64,000 nucleotides of DNA from Isoetes taiwanensis (Eukaryota; Streptophyta; Lycopodiopsida; Isoetales; Isoetaceae): contig JAJEKV010000056.1 of the NCBI GenBank assembly GCA_021234155.1, positions 3,393,330 to 3,457,329 on the forward strand, read 5' to 3'. The translations under genes and the position numbers were made by a program. The notes beneath the pieces were generated by a model. It had not been told where the DNA came from. It made no database searches and saw only the letters and a list, made by a program, of their open reading frames with translations. Numbering within the stretch: position 1 is the stretch's first letter; the number at the start of each line of letters is the position of its first letter. Shown in pieces: positions 24,078-34,409 of this stretch.

Positions 24078-24719
24078 GTGCTTATTGGTAACATCGTCTT
24101 CCTGCGTCTCGCAAACGCAAGCAAATGGATTCATTTTGTTGGTGGTACGGAACAGGGCTTTACCACTATCATAATACTAATTGAAAGAAGCGTGGGTGCA
24201 CAATCGCCGCCAGGCGTGCAAGGTCGACGGACCTCCATGCCGGGATTCCTTGCAATGGAGGTAACTGCATGGATGAACCAGTTCGAATTTAATTACCAAA
24301 GCTTGAGTAAAGGCCTTTTGTCATGTATAGAAGCTGACATGCTCCACCAGGAATACTCACCCGCAGAAGTGCTCCAACATACATACGGCCTTACGACAAA
24401 CTTAGCTCTGATGGCAAGAAGTAAAGTTTTGGGCTCACCGTGGAAATTAAAATTGATCAAAACCATAATTGTTTCGCTGAGGAATGTCATTCCGCGTGGA
24501 GTAGCAGCGCCATTAGGCGTGGGCGCTGATCAATATCAACTTGACATTCTGTGCGTGGAAACCACCTACCAAATATTACGTGCAAAAAAAAAAATCTTCT
24601 CTGTTCCAAGCTGCTTGGGTGGTCGGCGGTTAATAATGGCGATGGCGATTGATTTGGAGGTGCTCTTGGAGGCGTCTTTACCTTATGTTCTTAGATTAGC
24701 GACTACTGCGGCGGATTAG
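24078..24719 (+). CDS. Hypothetical ORF, 213 codons, function unknown
   Basis: This is the longest open frame from an ATG in the window. The product has no signal peptide, no clear transmembrane helix and no motif I recognise. The segment around residues 55-140 (EVTAWMNQFEFNYQSL onward) looks globular, while the C-terminus is Leu/Ala-rich. By a rough stop-frequency estimate, a frame this long is unlikely by chance in this base composition, so it may be a relic or an exon. No splice sites, promoter or paralogue in the window support expression. Confidence 0.25.
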   Translation: MLIGNIVFLRLANASKWIHFVGGTEQGFTTIIILIERSVGAQSPPGVQGRRTSMPGFLAMEVTAWMNQFEFNYQSLSKGLLSCIEADMLHQEYSPAEVLQHTYGLTTNLALMARSKVLGSPWKLKLIKTIIVSLRNVIPRGVAAPLGVGADQYQLDILCVETTYQILRAKKKIFSVPSCLGGRRLIMAMAIDLEVLLEASLPYVLRLATTAAD

Positions 24720-27700
24720 TGACTTGCTTGAAAGTTTGTGACCATCTTGAAGTTCTTGGAGCAAAAGTTTGAGAATTACTGTGAATTAGTAAGTAATTTT
24801 GAAGTTCTTTTTTAACCCAAAAGTTTGCAGGAGTTTGTGAAACTGCTGACGAATTTTAGAGCACTTCCCTAAGATAATGGCGGTTGCTTTCGGAGATATG
24901 GCGGGACGGCGATACGCAAAATCTACTTAGGCCTTGTTTACGGCTCATCCATTTTATTTGCCTTGTATTGCTTGGAAATCAAACCCTGTTTTCGTTTACT
25001 TTGTTTAAGTTTGCAAACCCACATTTTACGTTTGCCTTGATCGCCCCAAATCCCGGATAAAGCTCTTATTATTCACAGGATCATACTGTTGCCCTTTGTT
25101 GCATATCTATAGCAGGAAAAATCAGATAAGAGTTTCAAATCCAAAGCATTTAAGTTGCACTTTTTACTTCTAAAATATAGAATGTCAACTAGATGCTACC
25201 CAAATGCTTAATTCAGGAATTTGAATGTTTGCCGCAATATTCGGTCCCAGGAGATCTGTGAGAATATTTGGTAGGTGGGTTTTCACGTGCTCCCTGATTT
25301 CGCATTTAGCATCTAAAATGATCTGACGCATATCCTAAAAATGCTTGGCCGCCAGCTTCCAAAGATGCATCCGATCCATCTGCTGCCACCCCAAGGCTCT
25401 TAGAAGAGGAACTGCCATTGCGCCTCTGATTCGCTCGAATCCCCGCGACATTCAAACTAGAAATAATTCTTTCTTGCTTCACAGATTGCTAGAGGAGCTT
25501 CAGAATATCCGGAAGCGTGATCCATCTCACTTGCAACATACCACAGTACTTATTTTTTGCCTCAGCCAGCCGAGAAGCGAAAGATTGCATCTCCACCTTC
25601 ACCCAAACTCCCATAAAATCCACACCGTCTATGGTCCACATGTCTTTAAGTGTCCCTCAAATCTCAAAAGTCCACAGCCATAGACAAAGAATATGCTATG
25701 ATTTTCTCAAATCATGGCCCTCTATCTGCTTCTCCCACACTCCCGAGGGATTACCCTATGAGCAACCCAAAAACAATGGCAATGCAAATGAGCATTACTT
25801 AAAGAATAGGATAGAATAAAAGAAATTTTTAGTGTTCAATAGGCTATGAGAGCCATACGATGGGCAACTACAACCATTACTACTAGAATTAAAAACCCTC
25901 ACCTTAAAAGATTTTAAAAGAAAAACCTTTGCAGTGATCATGATACTAAACAGTCAATAATGAATCAGTTGATGATGATGCTAAACAATCAATAAATCAG
26001 TTTTTATAAAGACAATCATGGTGTGATGCTAGCTCAACAATTGAGGTCATGCATCTAGTACCTCAAGAATGTATAAGGTCAAGTTATGCACGGATAGTGC
26101 TTTAAGAAATTGAGGAATCGTGTAATATAATGCTAATGTCAAATAAGTCAAATAAACAATTAATCACAACATATATAACCATACATCAACGTTATTTTGA
26201 GTGCACGTGTCTCTTCCAGCAATATTTTAATGCTTACGAACTTCGGCCGTGAATGACCCATTGAATTGATAAACAAAGGGATATATGGGCCATTCAAAGC
26301 GGCTGCGCGAATTGCGTCGGCCGGCGATTTTAAGACCATGCTGCGCTTCAAACCTAAGAAGATCTGCCATTACTTTCGATCTAGACCCCTAGAATAGAAT
26401 CGTAGCCGGCTTCCTCTTACGCCATGACCATGCAGCACACAACATCGGTGCTCTGCTTGGAGTGGATCGATTCCGACCTCTGATTGAACTCAAGATCACG
26501 AGGAGAGAGACTATTTTTGACAAGAGGAATCGGATAATGTATGGGTGCATGGCATTTGAGTGCACCTTTCTAGCAGTGCGGCTTTGTAAATCCCGGTGTG
26601 TGTGAGGATCTTACTCTTTGAGGCACTATACCTTCTCATTACGAGTTTTTAGAGTGAAGTAAGAGCAAGGTTTTACGTTTAGGATTTGGTGAAATTTTGA
26701 GGCCTTCTTAGGCGGTTTCTTCGTTCGCGGTATTAAGATCTTGCGGGTTTGCAAGCCACAATAATCCCCTTTTTTCATGAAGCGAGCTAAATGTGAGACT
26801 ATAAGATGCTTTTGTATATAAGTTATAGTAGCGGCTGAAGAAGCTTATGGATTCAAGCTATATGCCCTATTTTATAGTTAAGAAAATCTATGGATTCATA
26901 CTCTGATTCAAACTCTGGCTCTGTCTTGAAGTATGGAAGCGAGTCCGGTTAAACTTAGCTCTGTCGGAAATAGAAGGATGTTTATTAGCCAAAAAGCGGA
27001 GGAGGGAAAAGAGATATTGTTGGCTAGGCTAGAAGAAACTTGAATGATTTCCTTTGTGACACCTTTCGAATGACTTTCTTTGCAAAATAGCACGCCCTTC
27101 CTTCAGCGATCTTCGGTTTACCAATGTCACGAGAAAGAGGTTTACCATAGTTAGACTTACACATGGCACATTGAATTTGCTTGCCAGCTTTCTTGAGACA
27201 AGATTTGCTTACCGGGCTGGCGTGGCGGAGAGAATGTGGAAGCTTGAGAGGAAGAGGATTAAAACGAGTTGGCGGCTAGAAGCGGGAGATCACGGAATGA
27301 AGTATGGGCTTCGACTACCGTGCAATGGAATTGTATCACGCTCATTAAATGACACTAAATTAACCCAAATGAAACAATGAAGTGACCCAAATAGCTTTGA
27401 GCTTGGTTATAGAGGTTTGATTAAGAGTGCAGCGAAATTCCATGGAATCAAGCTTTGGGATCATAAGTTTGATTTACGAGCGGGTTCTCTGTTTGATGTT
27501 TATTGAGCTTACGCTATTTATGTCATAATGGCACCCCTCATTTTATGGAAATTTATGCCAGTATTGATCCTTCAAATGTTACGATGTCGATAGAACAAAT
27601 TCACTTGCATTCGTTTAATTCTTCTTAATCTTCCATACTCCAATTGCGGTGTTTATTCTTAGCGAAGCCCAAGAGATTTTAATAGGTGCCATACCACGAA

Positions 27701-28300
27701 CAAAGCTGCGGCATCAACCGCGAGAGAGTTTTAATAGAGTCATTTAAATATCGTTAAAATAAATGCTTTGAGTGCTTTGTAATGCAATAATCCCTACTTG
27801 AAAAATGTGTAGTGTCTTATTTGCAAGCAGGCTGGGAAGGATCCGTACAAATTGTTCACCATTTATCTATGAATAACTCTATTTCTCAGCCAACACTAGG
27901 GGCTTCTGATTTAACATAACAATGCTTGCTAGGTGCAATAAAATGGAAAGCAGGAATGCATCCATATCCACGAGAACTACGGTGGGTGCAAACCTGCGAT
28001 TTCCTTAGTTATGAATATTTCTTAATCGCATATGTAGATTGCCACATGAGCATCATTACTTATATACAGAATCTTAGGGATCCAAATAGATTTGGTTCTT
28101 GGATTGGACCAACTACATCCCTTAGAGTAACACTATCCTTTTCTTCTTCAATATATGTGCAAATATTTCTTTGAATAATTTTATGCAACTAATATATCCA
28201 ACATGCCCGAGTCACTTTTATACACACATAGGGTCAAAAAAAAGAAATATTCGCGACGGCCTTGGCCGCCATAAATTTCTTGTAATAATAATGCTGATAA
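24720..28300. other. Intergenic DNA, no supported gene
   Basis: AT-rich with scattered GC-richer patches. A minus-strand frame at about 25485-25650 (GVDFMGVWVKVEMQSFASRL) has protein-like composition but is bounded by stops and matches no family I know. No transposon ends were recognised. Confidence 0.5.
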
Positions 28301-28301
28301 T

Positions 28302-28355
28302 AGTTTATAGTTCTTGAGCCGCTCCATCAGTTTATAGTTCTTGAGCCGCTCCATC
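28302..28355. repeat. Perfect 27-bp tandem duplication at the 3' end of the GH1 gene
   Basis: The 27-bp unit 28302-28328 is repeated exactly at 28329-28355. The stop codon of the GH1 gene (minus strand, 28332-28334) lies inside the unit that is translated first, so the second unit is 3' untranslated sequence. Confidence 0.9.
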
Positions 28356-31300
28356 GTTTGCATTTGTCCTAACAAGCAGGCTTAACACATCCGAGAGCAA
28401 AATTTTTGCTACTTCACCGGAGCGTTGTACGTAAGTACGGAATGATGGCTTTGTGGCCTTTGAAAAGCGCCAATCTTTACTACTTATTGGTCGCACGCGC
28501 TGGAGAATCAACCCAGCTATGGAATTGAAAAACAAGATTGGTCAACAAATGCTTGACTGAAAATAAGCAATGCAAGATTGATAAGTCGCTTGCCTGCCCA
28601 CATGCGCCCAAACGAATCAGAAGAACGACAAAATGGTCGCAGGCCATCAGTTTGCATTTCCTCACGTAATGTTCCCCACTCTTTGGTTCTGTCTGATTGT
28701 GTCACCAGCCCTGATTTAGCTATCTGAAATCACTGACAAACAAGATTAGAGAGGAACGTTGTCACAAGCCGATTTTACATCTAGCTAGTATGGTTTGGCC
28801 TTTCCTAATTCCTGTCAAGTAAAGGTATTCTTATATGTACTTTCTTCCCCTTTTGGAATTCTTGAAGCCAGCAAAAAGAAAAGAAAACAAAAGAAAAGGA
28901 GGCTTCTAAGATAACTGTAGGGATCACCATGGACTGAAGAACTTTTAAAGATCCAATGCAGAGATTCAGACTAGCTTGCCTGCATCCTTTATCTTGGTAT
29001 ACACCAACAATTCATAATTTCAAGGTTGCATGGCGTACCTTTTGATAGAGGTAATATGAAGGTCTTGGGTAACGTTTTAAACTATTGCTCCGATCTACAC
29101 CTACAAGACCAAACTTTGGACAGTAACCATCAGCCCATTCCCAATTGTCTGAAAGCGTCCAGTGAATGTAACCATCTACTGGCACTCCCTGTACATTTAC
29201 CAACAGCATATCAGACGCACTTGGCAGACACTGGAATGGAGTTGGTTGACAAAATATCACCTACCTCCTGGATTGCAGCATAAACAGCAAGAAGGTGCTC
29301 CACTAGATATGGTCTACGTATGAGATCACGATCATCTGAAAACCCATTTTCTGTAATTATATATCTTAACTTTCGCCGCAAGCGGGACTTGTAACGTTTA
29401 TGAAATGCCATCAAGACTTCATACAGCCCATTAGGGTATACCCCTCGCCCAGCTTCACTATATTCTTCGTCCTTGTCGAGCATTAATCCAGCAGCAGAAA
29501 TGATTTCCTGTAAACATGTGAATATCATAAAAGGGAGAGAAACAAAAAACAAAAATTCTCGAATGAGCTTTTGTTCGTCAGAGCCTGTGACCTATATTAA
29601 TGCTATAGGAAACCCTTAATCTCATGACTCAATTTCCTTTACACTACTAATGCTAATTTCTCAGGTCAGAAGTTCCTAATAAGCTTGTCAACTTTGTATT
29701 GCTAATTCTTCAAGTCAACACTTTATGAGGGCGCAGAAACCTGAATAACCACCTTTTGGGAAACCACTACATGATTGGGAGTGGTCACCTAGGAAATCAC
29801 TGGCAATCTAACACCAGACATTCTATTAACTAATCCAAGTCTTACCTGGCCGTAATAATTTATTCCAAGAAAGTCAAGATGATTTTCGATTTGATCTGTC
29901 CATTGGAACTCTGTTAACAACCTTGATGCCAAAACAGCCGGAATATCCAGAAGCCCATATGGGTTTATGACACCCACGTGATGTGCAACACCAACAAGAT
30001 TTTGCGCATTTCTGCATCAATAAGCGGAGTAAGTGGATGAAGTCTTTATCTTAATCAAGAAAACTTGCATTCAACCAAAACAAGTAAATTGGACCTTTAT
30101 TCCAGTCATAAAATGGAGATAAACCTAAGTCACCAATCACTAAAAAGGTTTTCTTTTATGTGCATCTTGCTTATTAGCTGTTAAATTGTCTCTCAGCTTA
30201 TGAGTATCAGATGCTGCCAAACTGCTTTAAGGTGTGCGCTAAAGCTGGATCAAAAGTGGGTTCAGCATCAATATTTCAATGCGCTAAATTGGATTCCACC
30301 ATTGTTCTAACCTTAAACGAGCATTAGAGGGATTAAACCAAGTACCTTTCATGAAGAACATCATAAGCAGTCTTGTGTGCAAGACTAATTGCGTTCATTG
30401 CACTTCCATAGCTTCCAAATGGACTGAAGCACATCAAGGATTCCACAAAACTACGAGATAATCCAGGGGGCCAAATACCAGAACAGTATGTCAACAGCAC
30501 AAAGATATGTGGCTCATTAAATGTAATCCAATAGTCAACATATTCCCCAAACTGCTCATCCGCATACCTGCGTAAATAATAAAAACATTGCAGATCTGAG
30601 GCCCTATTACTAATACATCAACTAAGAACAAGTCTCATTGTCAAGCCAATGTTGAAAAGCAGCTCCAGGGCATGGGGTGAATAATTAATTTATTGATATG
30701 AACCCAGAATTACTATAGAACCAGTGTGGACATTCATATGTATGAAAACCATTCTGGGTTTATTTTGAACCAAACTACGGCTGAATTAAGATCCTTAAAG
30801 ACGGGGCTAGAAGGTCCTCTTTCCTACCACAAATGCAAAAGGCACCCCAGAGATCCAAGACCATAGGCAGAATTACAAGAACAAAAATTACGGCGAAGCT
30901 TTTATCCAATGATGTGGGGTGAATTAGGTCCCAAAATTAAGATGTTGTGGCTTTTTAAAATTGCTTCTAAAATTGAACATCACAGTCTAAATAAATGCAT
31001 GTCTGCCAACCTGGTGAAGTCTGCAAAGTAATCAACTGTCCGCCTGTCAAGCCAACCGCCATATTCAGCAGCCCACTTTGGAAGTGAATGATGGAATAGT
31101 GTAAGCATAACCTTCAAACCATATTGGCGTACGTTTCTGAGAATCTGTTTATAATGCTCAACAGCTTCTTTGTCCACCTTTCATAACCTAACAAAGAGCC
31201 ATGAGTGTATGGAAATCAACATGCATTACTCTATATACTCTATATGTGATACAGAATATCAAGTGATGAAGTTCAGAAAAGACCACATACTGCTCCTTGT

Positions 31301-32572
31301 ATACCATTTACTGGCTCCGTCCTGACGATACGACCCCAGTCAATTCCCAGACGGAAGACTCTGATTCCTGTCTCTGCTGCCAGCTCAATTTCTACATTGG
31401 GCTGTGTCCAAAAACGAAGACGCTCTTCAGGTATCGGTATATTTTGCCAGGCCTTCACCTGTTCAGAAGGAATTAGAAATTAACCCACCATGAGCCTCAC
31501 AACCAATATGAGGTAACGAGGCTAAAATGAAGCATGCAAACAAACTCCACTCTCAATACATAAAGCTTGACACTGTATCACTGGGTAGGGTAACGAGTAG
31601 TAAAATAATGTGAAGACTTAGATACCGGATAATGATCCTTGTGTCCTCTAGCAAACTCCAACCAAGCATCATTGAGCTGATCCTCAACATGGGCGGGTGC
31701 TGTTGCCAACCCAAAAAAGAAGTTCTGGATTCGACTTGCAGCATCTGTGCCTGACAAGAATGAACACCTATCAGAAAATGTAGCACAAAAACTTTTGTAC
31801 TGTTCCACAAGGAAAGTTTTGACACCAATATGTAGAATAAGGTTTAAAATAATCTGGCATTGGAATATTTCACTTTCTAACCTTTCAAAAAATGGCAATC
31901 TCACATTTTGTTGATAAAAGTAAAACTAGTTCGAAAATAGGACCTTCACGCTTTAAAAATGATTTGGACGCCCTTACTGACTATCTCACTGGTGTGTTAC
32001 CTAGAGGAGTTTTTTGTATCAAGTGTACCTTCATTCTAACTACATATAGAAAGCAACCTGACGATGTCCTAGAAAACTTCAAACTTAATTTAAGTGGTGG
32101 AGATTGTCATAATGACAAGGCAAATGCAAAATTGGGGAAAAGCAACCTCAAACTCGTTTTGGTTTGAGTTATTCAGTCGCAGGCTATTGTGGCTTGTAAA
32201 GAAAGTTCTAATTTGGGGAAATTACTGACAGACTATGAATAATCTGATGCTAATTTATTGAGTGTTTGTGATGTGAGTCTGCAAGAGCATGCATAGCGTT
32301 GAACAAGGATTTTCCAGAATTGTTACTAGAACAAGATAAAACACGACAATTCAGCGTAAGAGATCTTAAGAACCTGCCAAGTCGTCAATAGTAGAAGATG
32401 AATTGGAACTGAAAAAATTGGCAATTACTTCAGCTCCCTTATCTTCCAAAAATGAAGCATTCGGAGCTGGCGGGTTGAAGAAAAACAGGTACAGAAGGGC
32501 ACAGAAAGCCACGTAAACGAATAGAGCGGTCACTCCACATGTTGCACAGGACCTCGCTGATAACTTGGCCAT
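28332..32572 (-). CDS. SFR2: GH1 beta-glucosidase-like protein of the SFR2 family, 10 exons, 584 aa
   Basis: Exons on the minus strand: 32374-32572, 31626-31750, 31291-31458, 31011-31177, 30346-30567, 29846-30011, 29265-29507, 29039-29188, 28594-28723, 28332-28516. They total 1755 nt in one frame. Residues 14-33 form a membrane anchor, then FFGLATAPAHVED (about 78-90) opens the GH1 barrel. Also present are HHSLPKW (193-199), the acid/base motif TFNEP (Glu238), the nucleophile motif ITENG (Glu402) and WEWADGY (446-452). Arabidopsis SFR2 is a chloroplast-envelope galactolipid:galactolipid galactosyltransferase. This protein aligns with it throughout but lacks the long charged insert that follows the first barrel strand in SFR2; GH1 chemistry is therefore supported while transferase activity is uncertain. 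All introns are GT-AG except the last, GC-AG. The C-terminus beyond DWRF is divergent. Confidence 0.92.
28517..28593 (-). other. SFR2: Non-canonical GC-AG intron of the GH1 gene
   Basis: The last intron (77 nt) reads CAG|GCAAGC at the donor and CATAG|C at the acceptor. Using it joins MWA to AGLILQRV in frame and restores the family's conserved Gly-Leu...RP...DWRF alignment. Reading on without it reaches a stop within about 30 codons with no similarity. GC donors are a known minor class and usually need strong flanking consensus, as here. Confidence 0.8.
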
Positions 32573-32836
32573 GGCTTCTTCGGGAGCTGGGAACGCAAGC
32601 TATTTGATATCCGAGGGTGATAACGGGCCCCGTGATCGCCTCCATGTTGAATGCGTATGGAAATTTTACTTGTGGGGCGATCTTGGTAAATCTTGACTTA
32701 GAACCTTTGGGGAACCCGTGATATAAAGAAACGTTAGGCCAAATTATATTTGCATTATGTGTTCATTGACATGCACGCTCTTCTCCATATAAGAAAGGAT
32801 GAAGGAAAGAAGACAGTATTCCCTCTGTCTTGCACC
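32573..32836. promoter_or_regulatory. Shared divergent promoter region between GH1 and pectate lyase genes
   Basis: The start codons are 264 bp apart and point away from each other. On the plus strand TATAAA at 32722-32727 lies about 110 bp before the pectate lyase ATG, a normal distance for a plant core promoter and 5' leader. No clear TATA box was found for the GH1 gene. Both promoters and both leaders must fit in this space or overlap. Confidence 0.6.
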
Positions 32837-34309
32837 ATGTCAACTGTGCTCCAGTTCCTGTGCCTTGTACTTTCCAGCACTTTAACAAATCTGAGCATTG
32901 CAATCGCCCATGTTCATTTTACTGGATCGTCTTATCTCCAACATAGCAATAATTCAATTGTCACTCAGGCAACAAGGTAATATCTTTAGCATTTTTTTGG
33001 TCTTCGAATATTTCATGTTTCCTTTCGTTCTTTTGTAGAAGCGTTGATATGATGAATCCAATAGATGCTTGTTGGAGAAATGACCCCAATTGGACCACCA
33101 AACGAATACAGCTCGCAAACTGTGCCATTGGGTTTGGAAAAGATGCCATGGGTGGTAAGCATGGAAACATGTATGTTGTCACCACTGAGAAAGATGACCC
33201 CCTGAATCCTCAGCCTGGTATGCTTAGATATGGAGTTATTCGTAGTGAACCCCTTTGGATTATTTTTCAAAGGGACATGACAATCACACTCGAGCATGAG
33301 CTCATGGTTAATAGCCATAAGACTATTGATGGGAGGGGAGCTGAAGTTCATATAGCATATGGTGCTTGCATGACACTCCATCATGTTAGTCATGTTATCG
33401 TCCACGGGTTGCATTTTCATGATTGTAAAGTCACCTCTGGTGGTTATGTTAGAACATCACCACACAATGTTGCACATAGAGGGGGAGCTGATGGTGATGC
33501 AATACGTGTGTTTGAATCAACTAGAGTTTGGATCGACCATAACACATTTTCTAATTGTCACGATGGACTCGTGGATATTATCCATGCATCCACTAGCATT
33601 ACAATATCAAACAATCACTTCTTCAATCATGACAAGGTAATAGCTTCATGCTTACTTGGCTTACAATTGAGATGTTGAAATTCTAATCTAATCAGATCGT
33701 TGTTTAAAGGTAATGTTGTTAGGTCATTCAGATGACTTTCATCGTGATAGAATTATGGCAGTAACCATAGCGTACAATCGTTTTGGGCCAAATTGTATAC
33801 AACGTATGCCCAGGTATACAAAATTTAATGCATATGTAAATCTACGGTATCGAGACGCATATAAGTTTGGATTTTCATATAGGTGTAGATTTGGTTATTG
33901 CCATGTCGTGAACAACAACTATATTGGATGGGGGATATCTGCAATTGGTGGAAGTGCAGATTCAACCATTTTGAGTGAAGGGAATCGTTATTTGGCACCC
34001 CAAGACCCTAGACGGAAACAGGTATATAATGTCTATATAATGGCATATATTAAGCTCGATATAGAAATAAATGTAAACTAAACTCGACATGCTCTTATTA
34101 TGCAGGTCACAAAACGAGAGACTCCTGGAGGTAATTGGAAGTCAGTAGGAGATATTTTTCTTAATGGTGCATATTTTATAGAGTCTGGAAAAAATATAAG
34201 ACCCTCATATGGTCCTCATCAAGGATTTGAAACAGAGCCTGCAAAGCGTGTGCCATCTATGTCTAGTAACGCAGGAGCTCTTCGTTGTTTTAAAAACAAA
34301 TCTTGCTAG
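32837..34309 (+). CDS. Pectate lyase, PL1 family (Cry j 1/Amb a 1-like), secreted
   Basis: Exons 32837-32976, 33039-33636, 33710-33813, 33883-34021 and 34106-34309 give 394 aa. If the 69-nt intron 33814-33882 is retained, the product is 417 aa, still in frame. An N-terminal hydrophobic signal peptide (about residues 1-23) is followed by NPIDACW, the start of the mature domain in plant pectate lyases. Hallmarks are VWIDHN (210-215), DGLVD (222-226; calcium-site neighbourhood), [17 protein letters not shown] and QRMPR (277-281; catalytic Arg region). The enzyme should cleave de-esterified pectin in the cell wall by beta-elimination with calcium. The family includes pollen allergens of Cupressaceae and ragweed. 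The last exon is duplicated as a relic near 47.6 kb. Confidence 0.93.
33814..33882 (+). other. 69-nt in-frame, stop-free intron (exitron-like) in the pectate lyase gene
   Basis: The sequence CCCAG|GTATAC...CATATAG|GTG is flanked by valid GT-AG signals, is AT-rich, 23 codons long and has no stop. Removing it gives [16 protein letters not shown], the uninterrupted family pattern. Retaining it inserts 23 residues (24 differ from the family pattern at the junction) right after the catalytic-site motif. I favour splicing. Confidence 0.8.
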
Positions 34310-34400
34310 TCTACATATATAGACATGAAATCTTGCTAATCTACATATATAGACAAGAAAGTAGTGCGGTGCCACCGGCACCGCATTCGGTGTTGTATTC

Positions 34401-34406
34401 AATAAA
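34401..34406 (+). terminator. Candidate polyadenylation signal of the pectate lyase gene
   Basis: AATAAA about 92 nt downstream of the stop codon, followed by an A-rich stretch. The position is usual for plant genes. The hexamer is retained in the duplicated copy near 47911. Confidence 0.5.
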
Positions 34407-34409
34407 TTG

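Noticed and set aside
31892-32167. 91-codon plus-strand ORF
   Set aside because: It lies in the first intron of the GH1 gene, has no recognised motif and no sign of expression. It could be part of an old insertion.
33013-33420. 135-codon minus-strand ORF
   Set aside because: Antisense shadow of pectate lyase exon 2.
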